Shown here: piece after piece, positions 49,082 to 59,295 of the stretch
Numbering within the stretch: position 1 is the first letter of the stretch
Layout of the letters: every line of letters starts with the position of its first letter
Program-made: the position numbers and the translations under genes
From: Montifringilla adamsi
Taxonomy: Eukaryota > Chordata > Aves > Passeriformes > Passeridae
Direction of reading: 5' to 3'
Length of the DNA: 64,000 nt
Assembly (NCBI GenBank): GCA_017590115.1
Contig: JAGGNK010003335.1
Coordinates: 7,999,916-8,063,915 of the forward strand
Notes under the pieces: model-generated
Database searches by the model: none
What the model was told of the DNA's origin: nothing
The model's input: the letters and a program-made list of their open reading frames with translations, nothing else

Positions 49082-51388
49082 GGGGGATATTGTTTCACTG
49101 CCATATGTACCAGCCATAAATCACAGCCAAAGCCTTTTAGTTAGTGTTGTTAGCGCTGCATTTACATCTGCAAACCACAGAAACTGTTGTGGTGTTAGCA
49201 GCACACAGTTCCCTCACATGCTTCCACAAAAAAAAAAGAAAAAAAAAAAAAGTGGGTTTAAACAAGTAACACAACCTAATGGGCAGAGCCGAGTCCAGAG
49301 CCTGAATTCCTCCTCTTGCTTTTGATCCTCTGCTTGTATTTAAAGACCTCCCAAGTTATGAAGCTGTCCCCATGAAGAGGCTGGAGAATGACAGCTGCAA
49401 ACCTCATGCTGCCCGTCAAACCCAGCACAGAGTTCAAGAGCCCATGAGAAGAACTTTGCTTATTTTTATTGCAACACACAATATTTTTCTCCTGTGTTTA
49501 TTCTCCCAACTCCTCCTCTCCGTGCATGTGTAATTGACTCTTTGCTACTCTGGAGAACTACTGTTAAGACCATGAACCATGGATTATATTACAAACACTT
49601 AAAATATCTTCTAAAGTAAAGAACAGTCGTGACCGCTCGTTTCATTCTTAAAAACTCATTCTGATGTTCAGCACCAGGAGATCCATTAATGAAAAGGAAG
49701 TATCAGTGGACTCATAGAAGACAAATTGTTTCCTCTCCAGCCCTTGAGGAATGTCAGCTCACTCCCCAGCTATGAGTGTCCTCAGCAGAGAGTGGCTTCA
49801 GCAGCAGGGGGGTCTGCAAGTTCTGCTGTGGCATCACAGAGCAGCCACAGCAGCTGTGCCAGTGCCTTTCTCTCCAGCTCAACCCCTGGCTCTGTGCTAG
49901 GCATCCTCAAAACCCAGCAAAAATCTGGGAGGAGAGAAGTGCTGGTCTCCTCTAGTGGTTTTTCCAGAACAAAACAAGGTTTTCAGAGAAGAAAAGAAAT
50001 CCAACAGCTTTGGGAAGTAAGCATGCAGTACCATCAGTAAGGGAAATCCATTACTCTCTTTGGAAAAATGGGAGCTTATAGCCCTGACAGGCAAACTCTA
50101 TCCTTATTACAAGCATTTGTGTTTTTCAGAACTCCAGCGTTACCCTGCCCCAGTCACACATAAAACTATGGCAAGTACTGCACAAACACAGTGCCAAGAG
50201 CAACCCCTTGCCCAAAGAGCTCTCAATTCATAAAGCAACAGCCCAACCAAACCAAGGCAGAAGTACAAAACCTCCTAATGATCAATGTGGTAAAAGTGTC
50301 CTACCAGCTAAGCCTTTTCCTTTATTTTTTAAAAACCTTGAGAGATTTGTAAGTGGGTCCCAGGATGGGAATGATGAGATGGTTCTGCAGATGCCTGCAT
50401 GCAGCTGCTCCCAAGCATGAAGGTGCTTGTTTGAAATAAATGTGAGAATCGAGCAATAGAAGCACTGGCACCAGCTCTGTGTTATTTTTTGATGAAAATA
50501 ATTTGTTTTCCTATGGAGTTGCAACACAAACTGAGGTAATGCTAAACGTATGTTTGCTCTATGACATGATTTTAGAACTCTGCATCTGAAAATTTAACAT
50601 AAATTTCTTTCTGAATACAAGTAGAAATAAGCTTTTACAAATGCTGACAATCAGTTGAAACCTCATGTGGGATTCTGTGTTAAGAAACCAACAGAACAAA
50701 AAAAACATTGAAGACTGCAGAGTACTTTACACACAATCTTCTTTAAAAAACATTCAGTACAAGGCCACAGGAGAGCTCACCTTCAGGGTGTTGGAGGAAT
50801 ACCAGTGATACTAACCACTCCTTTGGAACATCATAATTAAACAATAAAAATCCCATACAATTATAATTGTATCTACATAAACACAGAGGGTCAAGAAGGT
50901 GCATCTCATTAAGAGGATGCTGTGTTAGGCAGAAATGCATCTCACTCCTCCAAAAAGTCAATGGCAGTTTGGCAGCTGATCTGCTTATGACTTGGAAAGT
51001 CTTCTGCTAAGATAAAGCAAATGTCTAATTTGACAGAATTGCCAAAACTGTTCTTATCTGTTCTTACTAATTCTTAAGCTAATGGTTTACAAATGTTTGC
51101 TCATTAGCAGTGCCCAAAAAAAGCACACTGCATGCAACTTTCTTTTTTTTTAAGTCATACAATACAAAAATCATAACAGAAGGAAAAAGAAAGGAAAAAA
51201 TCTTCTTGTAAAATAAAGAAGCATGAAATATTTCAGGCAAAAAAGATATGTGGAACTAAGTTAACTAATTCAATCCAGGAGAGAAACCTGCACAGCAGAT
51301 ATTGAATTTATTACTCATAAAGGAGAACTAAACAAAATTCTAATTGAAATTCACTTGTCTATTATTTCAAACCATGACAAGGCAATAC
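49082..51388. other. Non-coding, unique-looking DNA
   Basis: The largest frame is 104 codons (49726-50040, +), a Ser/Gln-rich reading of CAG/AGC-type words with no recognised family. An A-rich tract (A10 G A13-type) lies at 49228-49251, and a perfect 18-bp palindrome at 50855-50872. The stretch 50500-51380 is AT-rich. Confidence 0.65.
50855..50872. repeat. Perfect 18-bp AT-rich palindrome
   Basis: The sequence atacaattataattgtat equals its own reverse complement; the flanking bases (C on both sides) break the symmetry. It contains the TAAT/ATTA and ACAAT cores favoured by homeodomain and SOX proteins, but it could equally be a chance result of AT richness. Confidence 0.85.
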
Positions 51389-51422
51389 AAAAAAATTGGA
51401 AATATTTATTTCCAATTTTTTT
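51389..51422. repeat. Perfect hairpin: 16-bp arms, 2-base centre
   Basis: The left arm (51389-51404, aaaaaaattggaaata) is the exact reverse complement of the right arm (51407-51422), separated only by TT. The arms contain the CCAAT-box word ATTGG/CCAAT symmetrically. Outside the arms the symmetry stops at once. The stem is too short for a microRNA precursor, and no terminal repeats suggest a MITE. Because the arms include A7/T7 runs, the informative part is about nine bases. Confidence 0.9.
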
Positions 51423-52301
51423 TCCTGACAGTTCACTAGAGTTCTCACAAGATCACTAACTATATGGAAAAAAACTTCATTAGCACTTGGGAAAACATCC
51501 TTGTAAGGTAAAACTCTCCAAGCTTCAATGTGTCAGCACCCACAGGGTGGGTGCACCCACCACAGCTTGGGAGCAGGGGTGCAAAATAAACAAACAGTTA
51601 CTATTTACTATTTGCAAACACACTAAAAAAAAAAAAAAAAAAAAAACCCAAACAAAAAAAAACAACCAAAACCCACACACACATAAAAAAACTCCCCAAA
51701 AACCTTGAGGACCATCCTTCAGAGCTTTGTTAAATTTGCATCCCCACAAGGTGAGGATGACTGGGCAGCCTCAGCTCCTTCCTGGGGCAAAACAGCTGCA
51801 GCTCATCAGCAAGGCCATCTCTGCTGTGCCAGCAGCTCATCACTTCTCAGTCCACCCCTAAACTGAGCATGAAGATGCCAAATAGCCAAATAACAGCCAG
51901 TCTTCTAAAGAGGGAGAGCTGTTTAACCTGGGAAGGTCTCTTGCCAGCCCTAAAGGAGTTGGATATGCATGGAGAGGACACACACCTGGAAGCGGTGGCT
52001 GCACATCCTGTGTGCAGCACAGGAGAATGCAAACGGGCTCTGGGATGGGGCCAGCCAGGAGCAGGGTGCTGTAGGAAAACAGCCTTTCCTGTTTTCCAGT
52101 CCCCTCTTCCCAGCCATGCTCCCTGGTCCCTGGCACTGCACATCCTTCCCCTGTGCCTTGTCCACCACCTCATTTAGCTGATTTTAGCTTGGACAGGGTA
52201 TCACACACTGGCACTTCACCGTGAATAAGTCTTACTTTAAACCAAGGCTCAAACTGAGTAAGGCCTCTTCCATTCCAGTCATGCCCTGAAAACCAGGAAT
52301 C
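51423..52301. other. Non-coding DNA with an A-rich tract
   Basis: An A22 run at 51625-51646 continues as AAAC/CACA-type simple sequence to about 51692. The frames at 51847-52181 (up to 108 codons, both strands) overlap in several phases and match no family I recognise. Confidence 0.65.
51625..51692. repeat. Poly(A) tract (22 A) grading into A/C simple sequence
   Basis: Twenty-two A residues are followed by CCC- and CACACACA-containing A-rich sequence. No retrocopy body or polyadenylation hexamer was recognised immediately upstream. Confidence 0.85.
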
Positions 52302-52699
52302 TGTGGATGTGTTTGTGGGTTTTAGGATGAGGGAAGAGATGAATTTGACTTTATATTTTTTAGAAGGTTGATTTATTATATTATGATATTATATTACATT
52401 AAAAAGTGTTATACTAAAATTATATTTAAAAGAATAGAGAAAGGAATATATTAAAAGGTTAGAAAGGAATGAATAATAAAAACTCATGACAGACAGAGAG
52501 TCTGACGCAGCTGGACTATGGTTATTAAGTAAAAACAATTTACATGGATTAATGAAAGATGTACCTGTTGGTAAACTATTTCTAGACTACACTGTTCAGC
52601 TATCAGATAGTTATTGTTTATATTTTTTTTCTGAGGCTTCTCAGCTTCTCAGGAGAAAATTCTGGAGAAGGGATTTTTCATAAAAATATCATGGTAACA
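52302..52699 (+). mobile_element. Solo LTR-like element of an endogenous retrovirus (passerine type)
   Basis: The stretch starts TG (52302) and ends CA (52699), as LTRs do. It carries words I know from an LTR that is very common in songbird genomes: 'gggttttaggatgagggaag' (52317-52336), 'gatttattatattatgatat' (52370-52389), 'ttaaaagaatagagaaagga' (52427-52446), 'gacagagagtctgacgcagc' (52492-52511), 'gatgtacctgttggtaaac' (52558-52576) and 'aggcttctcagcttctcagg' (52635-52654). No internal viral genes flank it, so it is a solo LTR. A clean target-site duplication is not visible: gaatc lies before and gaaat after. The class (ERVL or ERVK) is unsettled. Confidence 0.65.
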
Positions 52700-54438
52700 G
52701 AAATCCTTTGAGAAGCTGCTCAGAAGCTCTCTCTACTGGAGCTGTGAGCTCTGTTGCTCAGCTCTGGAGTAACTATATAGAGAATAAAAAAATTTAAAAA
52801 GTTTAAAAAGTTAAAAAGTTTAAAAGTTTAAAAAATATCCTCTCATACACTGAATATCACCAGGAAACTACAAGAGGACACTTGTAGTTTGAGATTCAAG
52901 TTCTCAACAGTATCTTGCAGTTTTTGAAGACAGCTGATGGGCAAATTAAAGACAGCAACAAGGACACAGCTCCAAAGGTAGTCCCTATAGACCTTTAATG
53001 GCATGGCACGGAATTTCCTGCAGTAGCCACACTGCTCCTACCCAAAACACAGCTCTGCACTCCAAATACAGCACCCAGCTCAACACAAAGTTATATTCCC
53101 CTTTTGGAAGGGCTGCACATTAATTTTTTTGTCTTGGCTGTTAATGAATCAAGCTAGAAATGCTTCTAAGTACATGCAGCCTCCTGCTTTTGTGTCCAAG
53201 CCTGGAGAGTCACGGCAGGCTTTCGGCAGGCAGGTCCTTAGCACTCCCCAGGCACCCCTGACCTCTCAGCCCTTTCATTTCCTGCCCTGACTTCAGAGAT
53301 AGCTGCCTTGAGAAAGCAGCAGGACAGGGGAAAAATAAATAAAATAAGATTCCCAAAGCTGGGCCTCCCTCTTCATGCTCCCTGGGAACCCCCAGCACAT
53401 GGCTCAGGCTCCCTGGGAAGCAGCTTCATAGAGGAAAAAAAAAAAATCAAATAAAAACCTGAGGGTCTTTGAGCTGGTGTCTGTCAATTCTTGTGCAGAG
53501 CTGAACAGGGAAACGACAGAACCCCCAGAGGCAGCATCAGCCATGCACTAACAAAGGACACGTAGCAATGTGTAAAACCCTTGTCCCACTCTGCCTCCCC
53601 ACCCAAAAGGGTATGGGATGGCTGTGCACATTTTCCCCCTCTCCTGTTCATTAGCAGACCAGGCAAAGACCCTCCCTTGCAGCTGATATGTGCCACTGCA
53701 AGTGAAAGCCCCACAAGCCCAGGAGGCAGCTTTGCAGGGATTCCTGCTGTCCTGGGAAGGCACAAGCATGGTACAGCTAGGGAAGGCAAACACACATCCC
53801 CATTATCTCTGGTATTTGCAGTGCTACAAAGCACCCCAGCCCCAGTTCTTTAAGCACTGTAAAAGCAAGCTGTAAAAGGGTTTTATGGTTTTTTCCATGA
53901 GCACAAAGCATAGGGAAAGTCATCCCTTGTGCTTGTCCCATCTGGTGCCACACCACCACCACTGATGTCTTTTCTGCTCAGCACTGGCAGCACCAGGACA
54001 CCAACTCAAAGGCATCACCACTAGCAAGAGGCTGTGCAGTCCCAGTCAAACACCAACAGTGGTTTCGTTTTATCAACGTTAGCAATCGCTCAAAATCTTA
54101 TTCTAGAACAGGCATTTTCCCTGCAGACAGCAGTTCCTGGAAGTAGGGCATTGCATAGAAATCTTAATTTCCACAAGAGAAGATTCCCATTCTCATGGCC
54201 AAGGCTGGGAAAAGGAGGACCACATGCAACATGGGCTGAACAACTTGAAAACACTTCAAAGATAGACTTGAACTATGGTGAAAGCCCAGGAATTTAAGAC
54301 TCTGTGATTACCAATTTCATGGCTGAAAATCAAAGTCCTTCTTTGACAAGTTAATATTCAAATAAAAGTATACAAATCCTCATTTAATACATAATAAATA
54401 AGAATTCTGCCCTGCAACCCTTGTGCATCATGTCTCTG
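52700..54438. other. Non-coding DNA
   Basis: The TTTAAA-type tandem tract at 52784-52837 directly follows the LTR-like element. The 53.2-53.9 kb part is GC-richer, with overlapping short frames on both strands (up to 116 codons) that match nothing known to me. Confidence 0.65.
52784..52837. repeat. Imperfect tandem repeat of AGTTTAAAA-type units
   Basis: About five or six imperfect units of (a)agtttaaaa, 8 to 10 bp each, run head to tail between 'agaataaaaaaat' and 'atatcc'. The length variation between units points to slippage. No function is suggested. Confidence 0.85.
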
Positions 54439-54615
54439 TGTGATGGGTTGACCCTGGCTGCTCTTTGGGTGCCCACCAAACCTGCTCTGTTATTCCCCTC
54501 CTGAGCTGGACAAGATACAACTAAAGGCTCTTGGTTGAGATAAAGACAGAGGGAGATCACCCACCAATTACTGTGATGAGAAGGCCAGACTGAGCTTGGG
54601 AAATCAGTCACAGCC
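54439..54615 (+). mobile_element. Partial LTR of an endogenous retrovirus (avian type)
   Basis: From 54439 the sequence begins 'tgtgatgggttgaccctggc', followed by 'gggtgcccaccaaacctgct' (54468-54487). Further on come 'cccctcctgagctggacaag' (54496-54515), 'aaggctcttggttgagataa' (54524-54543), 'gacagagggagatcacccac' (54545-54564) and 'caattactgtgatgagaag' (54565-54583). This order matches the 5' part of an LTR I remember as widespread in bird genomes. Similarity fades after about 54600, so the 3' end is missing or too diverged. No viral coding sequence is present. The family name is not assigned. Confidence 0.6.
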
Positions 54616-57600
54616 ATGACTGTCACTCTCCAGGCACTGGTGCTAAGAGGTATGGTTTGGGAGCAAATAGGAATACCAGGGGAAAGGAGGGAAAGTGTCA
54701 CAGGAGAGCAGAAATGACCACCCTGATCAATGTTCTCCAGTTAAATAGGAGGCACTAGGAGCATACCATCCATTCCATCATTTCCTTACTTTCTATTCAG
54801 TAGAAAAAATAGATTTTTTTCCCCTATTCCTTTAAAGATGATCTCCAAGAAAAGGCATATAAAGCACATTTCCTTAGCACTGGAGCACCATGAAATGCAA
54901 GGCATGATCAGAACATCACTTCATCCAGACCTTTTACTGAACTAGGGAACAGAGCTGCTGTAAGTTTGGCAATTCCCTTTGAGAGATGGAGCCTGAACAT
55001 CCAATTTCATGTATGTGCCCTAACCCAACAGCCTCCCCCAGATGAAGAAGTGCAGTCAAAAGGCTATAAAGAGCTTCCTTTGCAGCAGAACACTCACAGC
55101 ACAGACCAGACCATTTTTCTCCAGGTCTCATCAAAATCACAATAGTTTCCATCCTTTAACCCAAAACACAGGAAATGCCACACAACCACCAAACTCACCC
55201 TAGCTGAAGAAGAGACAAGAATCTTTACTTGAAGGCAAAAGGAAAGACAGTTTTCCCATCCTTGGCATGGAGATAAAAACCAGGACAAGAATTGCTTGTT
55301 GCTGTTTCTCTGCCCTGCAGCACCCGACCTGCCCAAATTCTCCCCATGGAATGCTGACTTGTCCCATGCTGGTGAGCCTTCAAAGCAAGGCTGAGCCCAA
55401 GGGGGAAAGGGGCTGGTGACCACAGGGCTGCACCCTGGGGGCAGAGAGCTGTGACATGGAAAGGGACCATGATGGAGAAGGGCAGCAGAGAGTCCCAGGG
55501 ATCAGTGCATGGTGTTACACACATGGACAGTGCCATCCCTGGGGACACAACCTCTTCCAGCAGCAGAGACAGACCCCTGGCAACTCCCAACCCACTGCAA
55601 ACACAGATGCATTAAACACCATACAAACTTCCTGGTCATTGAATTATCCTGGACAGGATATTTCACTCATTTAAAGCTTACAATTCATCCTCACCACAGA
55701 TTGGAGTTGCAGAGTTTCAGAAGAAAATGCCAATAGGTCATATGCAAAACAAAGGTAAAGCTCCAACCTGATTAAGTTTCTAGCATGTAAGCCTTAAAAA
55801 AAACTAAAAAATATAAAATCCTTAAAATTCCTGCCATTATGGTTTAGGGGTTTGTTTGTTTGTTTTGCAATAAAATGTTAATTATTTGAATTGCTAGAAA
55901 GAATTCTGGGGTGTCATGAAAGCCCCAGGCTGCCAACCAGCCACTGCCTGGGCTGTAGTCAGCTTTAATAACCAGAAACAGGCCAAGAAACTGTGCCTGG
56001 CTGGTGCTGCTGACAACAAACGAGGCACTTCCAGTTCTGACACCCTGTGGGACTTCGATGAGACTCTTGTCTCATCCTTTCCAAGCTAACTGCTTGTTTT
56101 CACTCTGCAGTTGATTTTGTGATTAGCCCCTTAAGAGATCAGGGTCAGCAGGACAAGCCTGTCAATCCCGAGCTGATAACACTGAGTGAGATCTTTACCT
56201 GGTGTGTGGCTTCTCCAGGAGTTACTGAGTTTGCTGCCACTCCACCAGTGACACGACCAGAGGAATCCATGCCATCCACATTGCACAGCACATCCTCTGC
56301 TGTGCAGAATCCTTACCTGCTGTGTTTTGGGAACACCACATCTCCCCTCCCTGTGTAACCCCAAGCCCAGGCTATGCACAAGCTCAGATCACCAGGACTG
56401 AACCAAACACTCCTTGCTTCTCCCAAAGCTCCTTCTCACACCAGAGCTGAGTAGTGATGGAGAGAAAACAACTGTGGCTGGCACTCCTGCTCCAGGAATG
56501 TCTGTGGGCAGCCAACACAACCCTTCCCAAGTGCCTCTGAAAGCCAACACAGCAACGAGTCCATCCCCAGCCAGGCCCTGCAGTCTGGGAGGCTCAGGCA
56601 GGGCCCCAGAGGCTCTTTCACAATGAACTGCCCAGGCTCACGCCAGCCCTGCACCATCTGAGCTGGCCTCTCCAAAGGCCAGCACTGACCTGCATCTCAG
56701 GACATCCTCTCTGGAGCCAACACTCTCTTTATTCCCAGGATGGCAAGGGAATGGAGCAGCCACTCGTGACTTGAATGCTCCTCTTGCCACAACACTAGAT
56801 AGTCAGGATTTTTGCATTTTTGAAAATTTGACTGTTTTCCGTGCCAGCATTCCAATGCCTGGAACAAAGTAAGCAGAAACCTAAACAAGAGAATGAGACA
56901 CGGGTCTGCTGTCAGCCAGAGAGACCAGAAAAGGCTCTAAAGGCCACTGCAGCCAAGATTTATTTGAAACAAAAGCAAAGCCAAAATAAATTAAAAAAAA
57001 TAAGAAATCATTAGTAGTCACTTACAAAAGGTTCAGAGAACTTTATACAAAAGGGAAATTCAACCCAAAGTTAGGTCCTAATGGCAGAAATTCCTATGAA
57101 GAAAAGTTCTTTGTGCAAAAAGCAGAGAAGAAGGATTCCTGTGTCACTAAACCTCTTTCTGCAGCTTTTCACCAGTCAGAAAACACCTCATTAACAGTTA
57201 ATGTCTACATAATCATTGTATTTTACCAGCACCTGATTTTTCTAATCTTGTCCAGCCTTGTCAGTAGACATTGCAACTTCCATCACTGCACTGACTATAT
57301 AACCTGTCTGCCAATGTTCCCACCTTTCAAACACAGCTCTGGACCATCTAAACCCTCCTTGTCCTCAAATGACAGCCACTCATATCCCACTTAAGGCTGA
57401 AGTTTACCATTTGCAATCAGGTATCTTTCAAGTCCCTAAAAAATACCTAATATTTAAGAAAAAGCAGACAACATAGATGCAGTTTATCTGTCAATGAGCA
57501 ATGCAGCCTTTCCCCTTCGAACTGCTCTATTTCTCCATGGGTAAATTGAACTTTCAATGAAAAACATTAAGTCAAGCTTGTTGAATTTTAGATTTATTTC

Positions 57601-58989
57601 CCTCCCTTACTAAACTACTCTCCCGTAAGCACCGTGACATTCTCTGGTGGTGACAGGTTGTTCTGTCACTGCAGCTTCTCACTTCTCACCCAGGAAATTC
57701 AAAAGCAGCTGCTGACAGAGCTGGGACACTAGTGCACTCACTCAGTTCAGTACAAGCTGCTTCTTCATCACAGCTCCTCAAGAGTAACAAATGGCTTAAT
57801 GGAAAAAGTGGGAAAATTTAAACCTACATGCCTCTAGCAGAGATTAAACCCAAAAGAAAAGACAAAGAGATGGTTCCAGGCACATTTTGTTCCTGATCAT
57901 GCTTTCAGCATTATTTGGGATGTGTACATGGAAGAGTGATGGATCAAACAGAGCTTTGACATGCAGTGTAAAACATCAGCACCTGCACTCCATCCTTCCC
58001 AAAATCCAGGTATATTGCTCTATTCTGTACTCAAATACAGAGAAAATGACAAAGCAGCTTCTGTGCAGCCATGCAAGGAGGAAGGCTGTTCACTTCAGCT
58101 CCCACACTCAACCCACAGGCTCCAGAGGTCTGGGTTTGCCAGATAAACACTGAGCAAGAATGTGAAGCCTGGGTCCTGCTCCATACCCAAATCTGAAGTC
58201 CCTGCTGCTGGCCCATCACTGCTTGGCTATTTCAGTCTGTGATGGATGACTTGCCACTGCTTGGAGTCTTGCAGAGGAGATTAGATACCTCTCCAAAATG
58301 AGAGGTTTTAATCTGGTTTCTGGAAGAAATCCTGCACTGGGAGGTATCAAACACAGATTTAACAACCCTAATAATTCTTTCTGGCCTTAAAAAATAAATC
58401 TAATCTGTAATCTGGGAGTGTTCAGCATCTGTTATCCAGAGCTGAGATTACAACCACACTGCTCCTTTGCAGACACATAAACCTACATAAAAATCACACA
58501 AAGGAAAAGAGGTGATAAATATGAAATGCTTAATAACTACTGGCTAGCTGGTCAACAGATGGCCACTCCAAACTACAGTGCATCTGGAGCACTTTTTTTC
58601 CAGAAATCCAGACAAACCTTGACTTGGCAGCCACCAGACATCTGCATCGTGCGCCCAGTGCCTCGGGTGGCCCCACAGCTCCACCCCTGAGCACCCACTG
58701 GTGCTCACTTACAGCTCTTCCTTGACACAATTTGGGGCAATGCACACTTTTACCCAACATCCCAAGGATACACACGTTTTCATTTGAAGCTGACACCACT
58801 TTTTCAGAGATCAGATTCCCTATTGCCTTCCCCCCAAAGAGGAGCTGTGCAAGCCTGCAGCTCACAGGAGCTTTATCTAGTGAGAAATTACTAACACTAG
58901 CTAAAGACAAATTTAAAAAATCAAGAGTACACGTGGCTGTCTGGACTTGGATTTCCCTGAAGTCAGCTTTGCACCAACATAATGGTGTA
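54616..58989. other. Non-coding, unique-looking DNA
   Basis: No gene is supported. Frames reach 121 codons (55225-55590, -), with rivals. A (TTTG)4 run sits at 55851-55867. The minus frame of 159 codons at 58530-59009 runs into the CR1 tail and is not recognisable as a protein. Confidence 0.65.
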
Positions 58990-59295
58990 ACAAGAGCTGG
59001 AGAGGACATTTGACAAGAGCATGGAGTGACAGGACAAGGGGAAATGGTTTCCCACTGACAGAGGGCAGGGTTAGATTAGACATGAGAAAGAAATTCTTTA
59101 CTCTGAGGGTGCTGAGGCCCTGGCACAGGGTGCCCAGACAAGCTGTGGCTGCCCCATCCCTGGAAGTGTTCAGGACCAGATGGGATGGGGCTTGGAGCAA
59201 TCTGGGATAGTGGAAGGTGTCCCTGACCATGGAGGGGATGGAACAAGATGATCTTTGAGGTTCCTCCCATCCCAAACTATTCTGTGAATCTACAA
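58990..59295 (+). mobile_element. CR1 LINE, 5'-truncated 3' end
   Basis: The sense-strand CR1 3' UTR words are clear. They include 'gagctggagaggacatttga' (58995-59014), 'atggagtgacaggacaagggg' (about 59021-59041), 'ttagattagacatgagaaag' (59071-59090), 'aaattctttactctgagggt' (59091-59110), 'gccctggcacagggtgccca' (59117-59136), 'tagtggaaggtgtccctg' (59208-59225), 'gatgatctttgaggttcc' (59249-59266) and the terminal 'aaactattctgtgaatct' (59274-59291). It is only about 300 bp long, truncated at the 5' side, and of the same general subfamily as the 31.8-kb copy. All three CR1 tails in the window lie on the plus strand. Confidence 0.92.

Noticed and set aside
51389..51422. Possible microRNA precursor hairpin
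   Set aside because: The stem is 16 bp with almost no loop and no extended pairing beyond the arms, unlike a microRNA precursor.
58530..59009. 159-codon minus-strand open frame
   Set aside because: It begins inside the antisense of the CR1 tail and shows no known domain.
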